Assembly: GCA_018662005.1 (NCBI GenBank)
Contig: JABJHA010000008.1
Location: 112,291-176,290, forward strand
Source of the DNA: Rhodospirillaceae bacterium
GTDB lineage: Bacteria; Pseudomonadota; Alphaproteobacteria; Rhodospirillales; JABHCV01
Direction: 5' to 3'
DNA: 64,000 nucleotides
The notes below the pieces were generated by a model, which was not told the DNA's origin, did not search any database, and worked only from the letters and a program-made list of their open reading frames with translations. Positions 1 to 7,752 of the stretch are shown piece after piece; the first letter of the stretch is position 1; each line of letters starts with the position of its first letter. Both the position numbers and the translations under genes were made by a program.

Positions 1-321
1 GATGATTTTACCCGCGTTGACATCAGGGTCGGCACCGTTGTCCGCGCCGAGGCCTACCCCGAAGCCCGGGTTCCGGCCATCAAATTGTGGATCGACTTCG
101 GCCCCGACATTGGCGAGAAAAAGACCTCGGCCCAGATCACCAAACACTACAGCCCTGAAACCCTTAGCGGACGTCAGGTTTGCGCCGTGGTCAATTTTCC
201 ACCGCGTCAAATTGGCAAATTCATGTCCGAAGTACTGGTCCTGGGTTTGCCTGATGATGAAAACGAAGTGGTGATGATCGGCCCCGGCAAGCAAGTCGCC
301 AATGGCGGCAGGCTGTACTAG
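1..321 (+). CDS. csaA: CsaA-like tRNA-binding domain protein (5' end outside the window)
   Basis: The reading frame is open from the first base to the stop at 319-321, giving 106 residues. It has the single OB-fold tRNA-binding domain of the CsaA/YgjH family: an early VDIRVGTV strand, then QITKHYSPETL, VVNFPPRQIGKF, and VLVLGL with a GPGKQVANGGRLY end. Family members are about 110 residues, so only a few N-terminal residues are missing. CsaA proteins bind tRNA-like structures and have been described as secretion-associated chaperones; which role applies here cannot be told from sequence. The gene is followed at once by an oppositely oriented restriction-modification pair, so its downstream neighbourhood appears to have been rearranged. 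Confidence 0.85.
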   Translation, partial: DDFTRVDIRVGTVVRAEAYPEARVPAIKLWIDFGPDIGEKKTSAQITKHYSPETLSGRQVCAVVNFPPRQIGKFMSEVLVLGLPDDENEVVMIGPGKQVANGGRLY

Positions 322-373
322 GGTTGCTGAGAGACTATGTGTCTGGAAAGGGTGCGTACAGGTGTTCAATTGA

Positions 374-1906
374 CTAAGAAGCAAATAAAACTTGTTGCAG
401 GGAATCTTTCTGCCTTAAGGCATTTCGCTGAGCTTTAAACACATCTAGCTCTTTCTGACGCCCAAGTTTTGTTGCAAGCGCTACAATGTTCAATCGTCTG
501 AGAATTTCAATCGTTATAGGGCGCTTCTCTGACCAAAAAATCATCGAACTTAGAAATTCTTGAGCAGGCTCAGAATTTAGCAGACTGCATATGAGTTCGG
601 CTTCATCTTTGGAGCCACACGGTAAAAAGTTCACCGTGTCATCAAGCATTACAGGCCGTCCCTTTAACGGAGTAATAATCTGAAAACTAAGGTTCTTATA
701 GAATCCTGAGATAGCCACCTTCCAAGGCGCAAAAGTATAGTCACCGACGCCGAAAATAGAGAACGGAGGTCGCTTTTTGTAAATTACGCTACCGCGTTTA
801 TCTAACAGCGATTTGTTTTCATTGAGATATTTCCAAGTTTTAGGTGCATCGTCTTTAATGTGAGCAGTATCTTCCCCAATCACGTGCTGGGTAACAATTA
901 CATACTTCCTGCACTGCTTGACGCGACCATTTCCAACATCAGAACTCTTGTAGAGCGGGAATACGTACTCTTCTTCCAAACTCACATTTTGTCCAAAACC
1001 GTTAATTAATCCGTCATCACCTATTGTCAGTTCCATGACCTTTGAGCAATCGTGTTTAAGACCCGAACGCCACACATGGTCTTTGTCAGTTCCTCTTAAA
1101 AATTGCCATCTCTGATAAGCCTCTACGTCCGCAATCAGGGTGTTGTCATGATAACCGAGGGTATGAGAAGGGGTGTGCGACTGAATGTCGTCATAAACTT
1201 CGCAGTCTTTAGACTTAGCCTCTCTAGTGCAGTCGATAAAGAACAAGCAAGCATCAACTGATGCATCAAAATTTTTCAATGCATCTATGCTAAAAAATTT
1301 TGCTGAATCTATTCTTTGGTCTTTCTTCCAGGCTTGAATAAGAACTTTCCGCGCAACTGATGTCTTACACAACATAGCCAACGCACCCTTCCGGGTTTGA
1401 AGCCAATCTAAATGCTTAAGAAGCATCCACTCGGATATATCAAAGTTAGCTTTTCCGGTTATTGCATCGAAACCTTTTCGATTTTGGAAGTTGGATTTCT
1501 GAGGCAAATTCTGGCTGCCTAACATTCCCAACTCAGAACTTGTCACCCAAGGGGGGTTCCCAATAATCAAAATCGGTTCAGGCAAGTCATCAAGAATTTC
1601 TGGCCAATCTTGTGTAAAGAAATCAGCGTGTAGGAGATGGATTTTACTCTCCCAAGATGTTCCTTCTAATTGTTCACGGCAATGTTCTATGTGCGATTTG
1701 TTGATTTCAACACCAACCAAACTTTTTGCATCTGAAAAAATACTAGAAGCGGCCCGTATGAAAGCGCCGCGTCCGCAAGTTGGCTCAAGAATCGACGCTG
1801 GTTTAAGGCCCAGTTGCTGGATCAATTCGACTGCTGCGGTGGCAAGTGTATCCGGAGTTTGAAAATCTCCAAACTCCCATACCTGTTTTGACTTTTTCGA
1901 GGCCAT
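374..1906 (-). CDS. N6-adenine DNA methyltransferase of a type II restriction-modification system
   Basis: This 510-residue protein has the AdoMet-binding motif ILEPTCGRGAFI (residues about 39-50) and the catalytic NPPW motif (117-120), in the order of gamma-type N6-adenine methylases. The C-terminal half, with a KSSDVGNGR stretch and KRPITIEILRRLNIV, fits a target-recognition region like those of Eco57I/TaqI-type enzymes. It would methylate adenine in the site cut by the partner endonuclease, whose gene (1912-2565) ends 5 bp upstream of this start, so the two are translated from one message. The DNA is visibly more A+T rich than the flanking chromosome, as expected for a transferred cassette. 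Recognition sequence unknown. Confidence 0.85.
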   Translation of the reverse strand: MASKKSKQVWEFGDFQTPDTLATAAVELIQQLGLKPASILEPTCGRGAFIRAASSIFSDAKSLVGVEINKSHIEHCREQLEGTSWESKIHLLHADFFTQDWPEILDDLPEPILIIGNPPWVTSSELGMLGSQNLPQKSNFQNRKGFDAITGKANFDISEWMLLKHLDWLQTRKGALAMLCKTSVARKVLIQAWKKDQRIDSAKFFSIDALKNFDASVDACLFFIDCTREAKSKDCEVYDDIQSHTPSHTLGYHDNTLIADVEAYQRWQFLRGTDKDHVWRSGLKHDCSKVMELTIGDDGLINGFGQNVSLEEEYVFPLYKSSDVGNGRVKQCRKYVIVTQHVIGEDTAHIKDDAPKTWKYLNENKSLLDKRGSVIYKKRPPFSIFGVGDYTFAPWKVAISGFYKNLSFQIITPLKGRPVMLDDTVNFLPCGSKDEAELICSLLNSEPAQEFLSSMIFWSEKRPITIEILRRLNIVALATKLGRQKELDVFKAQRNALRQKDSLQQVLFAS

Positions 1907-1911
1907 ATCAA

Positions 1912-2565
1912 CTATCTTACGCGTAGGACACCAGAAACATCACCCGCTTTTTGTATAACTCTACGATATTGTAGCCGCCATTGTAGTGCGTTCGAGATCG
2001 TCAAATATCCTAGGTTTGGGGGAGTGGCTATAATTTGCTTGGCAATATTGTTAGCCTCTATCTCATCGACTGGAAGATTTTTGTCTTGCATGAAGGCGAT
2101 AAGATCATCTTCATTTCCATCGCGTTCGAGGATTTCTAGGATTCCCCTCGTCATCTGAAAATCAGCAGTGCGAGACTTATCAATAAAAATTGTGTGTTGC
2201 ATATTTAGTTGACCGGTTTGGTTTTCGTGGTCATCAGATTTCTCATACACAAATACGAGAAGATTATAGCCAAGCCCGAACACCTTCTGGCGCGCCGCCT
2301 TATATGGGCAAGAAGATTGAGGTTGGCGAATGCTGGTGACTTTCATATCAACAGATAGTCCTGGGAAATCGATTCCTGACGCCGCGTTGCAAACCTCATA
2401 TTTATATTCATCTGCTAGGTGGTCATTAAACTTGTGCTCTAGGTAGGTTCCAACTGCCTTCCCATCAGTAACTCCATATAGAGTAGGTTCGTCATGTGTA
2501 CTCTCGATCTCAGCAAATTTTTCCGCTTCTTCCAAAAGTAGTTTTAGCGTGAGAGTATTTTTCAT
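1912..2565 (-). CDS. Probable type II restriction endonuclease, PD-(D/E)XK type
   Basis: This 217-residue protein sits directly upstream of a DNA methyltransferase gene, the usual place for the cognate endonuclease. The stretch GIDFPGLSVDMKVTS supplies a plausible PD-(D/E)XK centre, with Asp66, Asp73 and Lys75, and a preceding Glu43 in YLEHKF. A Gln-Pro-Gln-Ser segment follows the core. I cannot assign it to a named enzyme, and the call rests on this motif plus context. Low G+C, like its partner. The order endonuclease then methylase in one operon means both are made together; no separate controller (C) protein is visible. Confidence 0.65.
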   Translation of the reverse strand: MKNTLTLKLLLEEAEKFAEIESTHDEPTLYGVTDGKAVGTYLEHKFNDHLADEYKYEVCNAASGIDFPGLSVDMKVTSIRQPQSSCPYKAARQKVFGLGYNLLVFVYEKSDDHENQTGQLNMQHTIFIDKSRTADFQMTRGILEILERDGNEDDLIAFMQDKNLPVDEIEANNIAKQIIATPPNLGYLTISNALQWRLQYRRVIQKAGDVSGVLRVR

Positions 2566-2734
2566 ATGACACTCGATATTATGATTTGCGTTAAATTAGA
2601 CAGTACATTTTGGTGTAACGCTACTGCTTGTGCAATGTTCAAACTCGTGTGACGCTAATACCTCTTTCTTAAGGCATATGAAAATATCGAAAGCTTCACA
2701 GCGATAATCAATGATGAATAAGATAAAGCTAACC

Positions 2735-4051
2735 CTAAAGCGGCAACTTGATACGTGCCCGCAGGCCGCCGTTGGGACTGTCGTCCAATTCAATATCGCC
2801 ACCGTGTGCCCGCACCACATCGCGGGCGATGGTCATCCCCAGGCCAACGCCGCCGGTACCGGGATTTCTTGACTCGTCAATACGGAAGAACGGTTTGAAC
2901 ACATCCTCGCGCATTTCTTGGGGAATGCCCGGACCATCATCATCAATGGTGATATCGACCAGATCACCACGTTTACCGGCCTTGACCGACACATGCTCGG
3001 CGTAACGCATGGCGTTGTCGATCAAATTGGTCAGGCAGCGCCTGAACACCTTGGGTCTGAGCGGAACCGTGATGGCACTTTCAACATGCAGGTCGATAAT
3101 GCCGCCCTGGCGACGGGCCTGGGCGGAAACGCTGCCTAAAATTTCACCCAGATCGGTCTCTACAGGTTCCTCGCCGCCCTCGCCCCTGGCAAAGGCCAGA
3201 TACCCTTCAAGCATATGCTCCATCTCGCCGATGTCGTTTTTCAGTTCGGTCAGGCTATCATCTGCGGCAGCCATTTCCAGTTGCAGTTTCATGCGCGCCA
3301 GGGGTGTCCTGAGATCGTGGGAAACACCGGCCAGCATTTTGGTTCGTTGCGAGATCTGGCGCTGGATGCGGTCACGCATGTCAATAAAGGCAGCGGCGGC
3401 CTGACGCACTTCGGTGGCACCCTCCGGCTTGAACTTTGGCGCGTCGCGCCCCTTGCCAAAATCATCGGCGGCTTCAGCCAGCCGCCGGATCGGCTTGACC
3501 TGATTGCGCATGAAAATGGTCGCGACGGCAAACAGGACAAGCGAACTGCCAACCATCCAGATAACAAATACATAGGTGGTCGAACTGAACAGACGTTTGC
3601 GCGAAGTGATCACATGCAAGACGCCGTCGGAAAGTTGCACATCGATAACCACATCACGGGCCAGACTTTCAGAATCCACATAAAAAGGCCGCCCGACAGC
3701 TTCGCGCATGGCCTTGACCAGGGTTTCTTCCATTTTCCCCGACATCACGGATTGCGAGCTGGGGATGATTGCGTCCTTTTTGAAGCTCATCAACATGTTC
3801 ATGTTTTTTGCCGGCAGCTCCAGTATCCAGTCGATATTGTCCTTATCGGGATTACGGCGCATCAAATCAATGACAGAGGCGATGTCCCCTGCAACGCCGC
3901 GAGACAGGGTCAGCGACACCTTGTGCCAGTGACTTTCGTAGAAAATAAGCGCCGCAATCACCTGCAGAATGACCAGCGGCATGATGATAATCATCAGCGA
4001 GCGGCCCAGCAGGCTTTTTGGTAACAGGCGTTTGATAAAGGGCGTCGACAT
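2735..4051 (-). CDS. EnvZ-like sensor histidine kinase
   Basis: This is a 438-residue membrane kinase of the EnvZ class. Transmembrane segments at about residues 18-38 and 160-181 enclose a short periplasmic domain. A HAMP region follows, then the H-box VSHDLRTPLARMK with phospho-acceptor His245, and an ATPase domain with an N-box (LIDNAMRYA), DDGPGIP and the GTGGVGLGM lid. An in-frame ATG lies 33 bp upstream inside the regulator gene, but the ATG at 4049-4051 is 1 bp after the regulator stop and gives a normal EnvZ N-terminus, so I chose it. It presumably phosphorylates the OmpR-like protein encoded just upstream. The input signal is not evident. Confidence 0.9.
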   Translation of the reverse strand: MSTPFIKRLLPKSLLGRSLMIIIMPLVILQVIAALIFYESHWHKVSLTLSRGVAGDIASVIDLMRRNPDKDNIDWILELPAKNMNMLMSFKKDAIIPSSQSVMSGKMEETLVKAMREAVGRPFYVDSESLARDVVIDVQLSDGVLHVITSRKRLFSSTTYVFVIWMVGSSLVLFAVATIFMRNQVKPIRRLAEAADDFGKGRDAPKFKPEGATEVRQAAAAFIDMRDRIQRQISQRTKMLAGVSHDLRTPLARMKLQLEMAAADDSLTELKNDIGEMEHMLEGYLAFARGEGGEEPVETDLGEILGSVSAQARRQGGIIDLHVESAITVPLRPKVFRRCLTNLIDNAMRYAEHVSVKAGKRGDLVDITIDDDGPGIPQEMREDVFKPFFRIDESRNPGTGGVGLGMTIARDVVRAHGGDIELDDSPNGGLRARIKLPL

Positions 4052-4052
4052 A

Positions 4053-4736
4053 TTAATCCGGACGCAGTACGTAGCCTTTGCCACGCACTGTCTGCAGGTA
4101 AGTTGGAAGTTTCGGGTTTGGTTCTATCTTGCGGCGAAGGCGGGTCACCTGCACGTCAATGGCACGGCTGCCGCCACTGGCGCCGGTCATTTCGGTCAGC
4201 TCTTCACGACTTAACACCGCCCCCAAGCTGGCCGCCAATACCTTAAGCAACGCCGCCTCTACATCGGTCAGGCGGATAACTTCGCCGTCCTCGCTAAGCA
4301 CCTCCCGGGCCTGGTCATAAACCACATCGCCGAGCTTGATTTCCACGGGCGCCACTTTTGGGGCCGGGACGCGGCGCAGGATGGCGTTGATCCGCAACAA
4401 CAGTTCGCGTGGCTCGAAGGGCTTGCTCAGGTAGTCATCAACGCCGCCCTCAAGCCCGTCAATCCGGTCTTCTGGTTCGCCCATGGCCGTCAGCATCAGG
4501 ATCGGCACGGTGCTTGTCTTGCGCAGATCGGCGGCGAAATCCAGGCCACTTTCCCCCGGCATCATGCGATCCAGAACCAGCAAATCAAAGGTCAGACCTT
4601 TCAGGCGTTCACGGGCGTCCGTGGCATCGGTCGCCGTCGACACCCAAAAGCCGCTCTCGGTGAGGAACTGGCGCAACAATTCACGCAGACGATCATCGTC
4701 GTCGATCACCAAAATATGGGGCTGCTCGCTATCCAT
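4053..4736 (-). CDS. petR: OmpR/PetR-type response regulator
   Basis: A 227-residue regulator with a CheY-like receiver (acidic Asp12-Asp13, phospho-acceptor Asp56 in VLDRMMPG, Thr83, Lys105 in LSKPF) and a winged-helix OmpR DNA-binding domain ending VRGKGYVLRPD. It lies between a MarR gene and an EnvZ-like kinase gene in one leftward operon. In Rhodobacter a MarR protein (PetP) and an OmpR-type regulator (PetR) form a pair needed for cytochrome bc1 and c2 expression. The same pairing beside ilvE suggests orthology, but that part is inference; the family assignment itself is firm. Confidence 0.85.
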   Translation of the reverse strand: MDSEQPHILVIDDDDRLRELLRQFLTESGFWVSTATDATDARERLKGLTFDLLVLDRMMPGESGLDFAADLRKTSTVPILMLTAMGEPEDRIDGLEGGVDDYLSKPFEPRELLLRINAILRRVPAPKVAPVEIKLGDVVYDQAREVLSEDGEVIRLTDVEAALLKVLAASLGAVLSREELTEMTGASGGSRAIDVQVTRLRRKIEPNPKLPTYLQTVRGKGYVLRPD

Positions 4737-4752
4737 GACTGACTATAACACC

Positions 4753-5259
4753 CTAAACCCGTTGCCGATCCTTCTTGTTGATTATACCGCGCAACACATC
4801 CTTGAAACCGCGCGGTGCATCTGGCCCGGCATTTTGATAAGCGGCGGCGATACGTTCTGCCTGACGGGCCGTCAGCAAGGCTTCAATTTCAATGCCTTTT
4901 TCGCACAGATGAAGCAAGCGGCGGCGGCCATCGCCGACGTCCTGACGTTGTTCAATAAAACCCTCATCGACCAACTGGCGTAATACCCTGGCCAGACTCT
5001 GCTTGGTGATTTGCAGGATATCGAGAAGCTGGCTGACAGTCATGCCGGGACTGCGGCCAACAAAATAAATGACCCGGTGATGAGCGCGACCAAAACCATA
5101 CCGGGCAAGGATGGCATCCGGTTCGGCGGTGAAATCCCGATAGGCGAAGAACAGCAGTTCAATGGCCTGACGCAAATCCTCCATATCCTCCATATCCTCC
5201 ATATCCTGGGGTTCTACAGGGGGGGCGTCGTGGTCCGGTGGGGTCCTGGATGCGGTCAT
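4753..5259 (-). CDS. petP: MarR/PetP-type transcriptional regulator
   Basis: A 168-residue MarR-family winged-helix protein. The DNA-binding core runs through SPGMTVSQLLDIL, the recognition helix region QITKQSLARVLRQLV and the wing QDVGDGRRRLLHL. The N-terminal 25 residues are a variable tail that includes a DMED repeat encoded by 9-bp tandem repeats at 5176-5207. The gene heads an operon with the OmpR-like regulator and EnvZ-like kinase and is divergent from ilvE. A 10-bp inverted repeat at 5287-5313 lies between the two starts and is the obvious candidate operator. Named petP by its pairing with petR; conservation of function is inferred. Confidence 0.8.
   Translation of the reverse strand: MTASRTPPDHDAPPVEPQDMEDMEDMEDLRQAIELLFFAYRDFTAEPDAILARYGFGRAHHRVIYFVGRSPGMTVSQLLDILQITKQSLARVLRQLVDEGFIEQRQDVGDGRRRLLHLCEKGIEIEALLTARQAERIAAAYQNAGPDAPRGFKDVLRGIINKKDRQRV
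5176..5207. repeat. 9-bp tandem repeat inside the MarR gene
   Basis: The unit ATCCTCCAT is repeated three times followed by a partial fourth copy (ATCCT). On the coding strand it gives the repeated residues Met-Glu-Asp near the N-terminus of the MarR protein. Because the unit is a multiple of three, copy-number changes would keep the frame. Confidence 0.9.
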
Positions 5260-5286
5260 CTGCGCCCCTTAAACAGGTTACATGAA

Positions 5287-5313
5287 ATATATGTCAGCCT
5301 TATTGACATATAT
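5287..5313. promoter_or_regulatory. Inverted repeat, candidate MarR/PetP operator between the MarR gene and ilvE
   Basis: ATATATGTCA (5287-5296) and TGACATATAT (5304-5313) form a perfect 10-bp inverted repeat with a 7-bp spacer. Its size and symmetry fit a MarR-family dimer site. It lies 28 bp upstream of the MarR start and overlaps the TTGACA hexamer that would be the -35 element of ilvE, so a bound regulator could act on both divergent promoters. Binding is inferred from symmetry and position. Confidence 0.6.
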
Positions 5314-5331
5314 GCCTCATCCTGCTAGAAA
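5303..5331 (+). promoter_or_regulatory. Candidate sigma-70 promoter of ilvE
   Basis: TTGACA at 5303-5308 is followed, after a 17-bp spacer, by TAGAAA at 5326-5331, a weak -10. The ilvE ATG is at 5378 with a GGAAAG ribosome binding site. The -35 lies inside the right arm of the inverted repeat described separately. Confidence 0.45.
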
Positions 5332-5377
5332 ACGCAAGATACTTTTGCATTAACGGGACTTTTGGAAAGATAATTTC

Positions 5378-6265
5378 ATGTCGGCACCTTCTTTCGACGA
5401 TCGCGATGGTCTTATCTGGCTTAATGGTGAACTTATTGACTGGCGGGATGCCAAGTTGCACATCCTGAGCCATGCCCTTCACTACGGCTCGTCGGTGTTC
5501 GAGGGGGTCCGTTGTTACAGCGGCAACGTCTTCAAACTGACCGAACATTCCCAGCGCTTGATTGATTCGGCAGCACTGCTGGGCTTTGAAATCCCCTATT
5601 CCCTGGAAGACATCAACAATGCCTGCATCGAAACCCTGAAGGCCAACAACATCACCGAAGGTTACCTGCGTCCGGTCGCCTGGCGGGGCAGCGAAATGAT
5701 GGCGATCAGCGCCCAGAACACGACCATCCACTTGTCGGTGGCGACCTGGGAATGGCCATCCTATTTCTCGCCGGAGGCCCGCATGAAAGGCATCCGCCTG
5801 AAAACCGGCCCGTGGAAGCGTCCGTCGCCTGAAACAGAGCCTGTCCATTCAAAGGCAGCCGGCCTCTACATGATTTGCACCTTATCAAAGCACGCCGTCG
5901 AAAAAGACGGTTACGACGACGCCATGATGCTCGACTGGCGCGGCCAGATCGCCGAGGCAACCGGCGCCAACATCTTCCTCTATATGGGTGATGGTAAATT
6001 GCACACGCCGACCCCTGATTGCTTCCTCAACGGCATCACCCGCCAGACTGTCATCGAGCTTGCGAAAAACCGCGGCATCGACGTCGTCGAACGCGCCATC
6101 ATGCCCGAAGAACTGGCCGACGCATCAGAAGTGTTCCTGACCGGCACGGCAGCCGAGGTGACCCCGGTCGGCGAGATCGACGAGCACACATTCACACCGG
6201 GCGATATTTGTAAAACGCTGATGGAAGACTACGACAAGGCGGTCGGAAAGTGGCCTGCTAACTAG
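5378..6265 (+). CDS. ilvE: Branched-chain amino acid aminotransferase
   Basis: A 295-residue fold-type IV PLP aminotransferase. It shows HYGSSVFEGVRCY (substrate and PLP-phosphate region), the Schiff-base Lys159 in VHSKAAGLY, and the downstream EATGANIF and GITRQTVIELA segments that hold the cofactor. It transfers amino groups between 2-oxoglutarate/glutamate and leucine, isoleucine and valine, the last step of their synthesis and first of their breakdown. Length matches the family. It is transcribed alone to the right, divergent from the MarR/petPR-like operon, and convergent with the LOG-family gene. Confidence 0.93.
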   Translation: MSAPSFDDRDGLIWLNGELIDWRDAKLHILSHALHYGSSVFEGVRCYSGNVFKLTEHSQRLIDSAALLGFEIPYSLEDINNACIETLKANNITEGYLRPVAWRGSEMMAISAQNTTIHLSVATWEWPSYFSPEARMKGIRLKTGPWKRPSPETEPVHSKAAGLYMICTLSKHAVEKDGYDDAMMLDWRGQIAEATGANIFLYMGDGKLHTPTPDCFLNGITRQTVIELAKNRGIDVVERAIMPEELADASEVFLTGTAAEVTPVGEIDEHTFTPGDICKTLMEDYDKAVGKWPAN

Positions 6266-6266
6266 A

Positions 6267-6297
6267 GGCGGCAAGCAGCCTCCTACAAGCTGCCGCC
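6267..6297. terminator. Possible bidirectional terminator hairpin between ilvE and the LOG-family gene
   Basis: GGCGGCA (6267-6273) and TGCCGCC (6291-6297) are complementary arms flanking a 17-bp loop, between the stop codons of two converging genes. There is no clear T tract, and the right arm lies inside the 3' end of the leftward gene, so this is weak. Confidence 0.3.
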
Positions 6298-7110
6298 CGG
6301 GCGCTTTAGGGCGGCTTTGTTGAGCTCGCCGGTAATATAGTCGAAGGCTTCGTCGACAGTTTCCAGTCGCTTGAACAATTTCAAATCATCGGCCGAGATG
6401 GTTCCGTAACGGACCAGCGCATCGAAATTAATGACCTCGTTCCAGAACGACGCCCCGTAGAGCACAATCGGCATTTTCTTGCTCAGTTTCTGGGTCTGAA
6501 TAAGGGTCATCAGCTCGAAAAACTCATCCATGGTGCCAAAACCACCGGGAAAGGCGATCAGCGCCTTGGCCAGATAGGTGAACCAGAATTTGCGCATGAA
6601 GAAATAATTGAATTCAAAATTCAACTCGCGCGAGATATAGGGATTGTCGGACTGTTCGTGGGGCAGGGAAATATTAAGGCCGATGTTAAGGCCCCTGGCT
6701 TCCGAGGCGCCGCGGTTGGCGGCTTCCATCAGCCCCGGTCCGCCGCCAGTGCAGACAACAAAACGCCGCCGGCCTTTCTCGAGCCCTTTCGACCATTTGG
6801 TCAGGCGCTTGGCCAGTTCGCGGGCCTCTTCATAATAACGGGCCATGGAAAGGTCGCGCTGGGCATTTGAAACCCGGGCGGCATCACCACTTTCCCTGGC
6901 TTCCTTCAGGGCAGCGCGGGCTTCCCTTCGCGGCAGCATCCGGGCGGAGCCGAAAAAGACGATGGTGTCGCTGACATTGAAATCCTCGAAGCGGGACTCA
7001 GGTTCAAGGTATTCCGACAGAATCCGCATGGTGCGAGCCTCGCGCCGCTTCAAAAAGCCGGTATTTTTGTAGGCCTTGACCGGCCAGTCGTCTGCGTCCT
7101 GTTCGGACAT
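6283..7110 (-). CDS. LOG-family protein (TIGR00730; nucleotide 5'-monophosphate phosphoribohydrolase type)
   Basis: A 275-residue LOG (Lonely Guy) family protein. It carries the nucleotide-binding FFGSARM segment, VCTGGGPGLMEAANRGA and the signature PGGFGTMDE. Family members hydrolyse nucleotide 5'-monophosphates, including cytokinin ribotides, to free base and ribose phosphate; older annotation called them lysine decarboxylases. I chose the ATG at 7108-7110 because AGGAG lies nine bases upstream of it. The ATG three codons earlier would directly abut that ribosome binding site. An N-terminal extension of about 50 residues precedes the core. The gene follows the HAD phosphatase gene in the same orientation. 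Confidence 0.85.
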   Translation of the reverse strand: MSEQDADDWPVKAYKNTGFLKRREARTMRILSEYLEPESRFEDFNVSDTIVFFGSARMLPRREARAALKEARESGDAARVSNAQRDLSMARYYEEARELAKRLTKWSKGLEKGRRRFVVCTGGGPGLMEAANRGASEARGLNIGLNISLPHEQSDNPYISRELNFEFNYFFMRKFWFTYLAKALIAFPGGFGTMDEFFELMTLIQTQKLSKKMPIVLYGASFWNEVINFDALVRYGTISADDLKLFKRLETVDEAFDYITGELNKAALKRPGGSL

Positions 7111-7122
7111 GGTGGGCATCTC

Positions 7123-7752
7123 CTATATCGATAAACCGGTCAGGTCGGGGATGATCGTCGTTCCGTCGGGAAATGGATTGACGTCGCCACGACCGACCCG
7201 GCCAATGAATTGAAGTCCGGTTTCCTCTGCTGCGTGGTAGTCGGTCATGGCGTCACCGACAAACAGGCAATCCGGCCCGTTTAAAGAATGCTCGAAAAGC
7301 AGGTCCATGACGATCGGCCCCTTGCGCCGGGGTGATCCGTGGATCGAGGTAAAATAATCCGCCATATCGCGGCGCTCGATAATATCCCGCAGTTCCGTCT
7401 CAGGCGTCCCTGAGATAACGAAAATCGGCAATTCCTTGATGTTTTTTTTAAGAAATTCGAGGGCCCCAGGAACCCCGTCACAGGCGATCACAGCTTCCTT
7501 AACGAGAGCGCTGTAACGCCCTGCAAGGTCCGCCAGTTCATCCTTATTCAACTCAATGTCGAGAAATTCCCGGTGACAATGGAGGATTTTATCAACCCTT
7601 GAGATGCCCTCATGGGCCAGATGATAAGCCACAGTCTGCTCAAGAACGCTCTGCCCGTGTTCCCCGTAAAGGGTGCGGAATGCCTGGGATTTTATTTCTG
7701 CTGATTCAACCAGAACCCCGTCGAAATCGAAAAATATTGCCTGATACTTAAT
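7123..7752 (-). CDS. HAD-superfamily phosphatase with an apparent ATT start codon
   Basis: The frame encodes a 209-residue HAD hydrolase: motif I FFDFDGVLVES close to the N-terminus, motif II VISGTPETE, and motif IV FVGDAMTDYHAA. The first ATG in frame (7630-7632) would remove motif I, so translation must begin earlier. Upstream there is no ATG, GTG or TTG in frame, but a perfect AGGAGG stands nine bases before ATT AAG TAT CAG at 7752. I therefore place the start at ATT, overlapping the moaE stop by 5 bp. The substrate is unknown; phosphoglycolate-type small phosphate esters are typical of this subgroup. Confidence 0.75.
   Translation of the reverse strand: MKYQAIFFDFDGVLVESAEIKSQAFRTLYGEHGQSVLEQTVAYHLAHEGISRVDKILHCHREFLDIELNKDELADLAGRYSALVKEAVIACDGVPGALEFLKKNIKELPIFVISGTPETELRDIIERRDMADYFTSIHGSPRRKGPIVMDLLFEHSLNGPDCLFVGDAMTDYHAAEETGLQFIGRVGRGDVNPFPDGTTIIPDLTGLSI

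Noticed and set aside
3215..4024. A 269-codon plus-strand frame
   Set aside because: It is antisense to the EnvZ-like kinase gene, whose motifs are intact.
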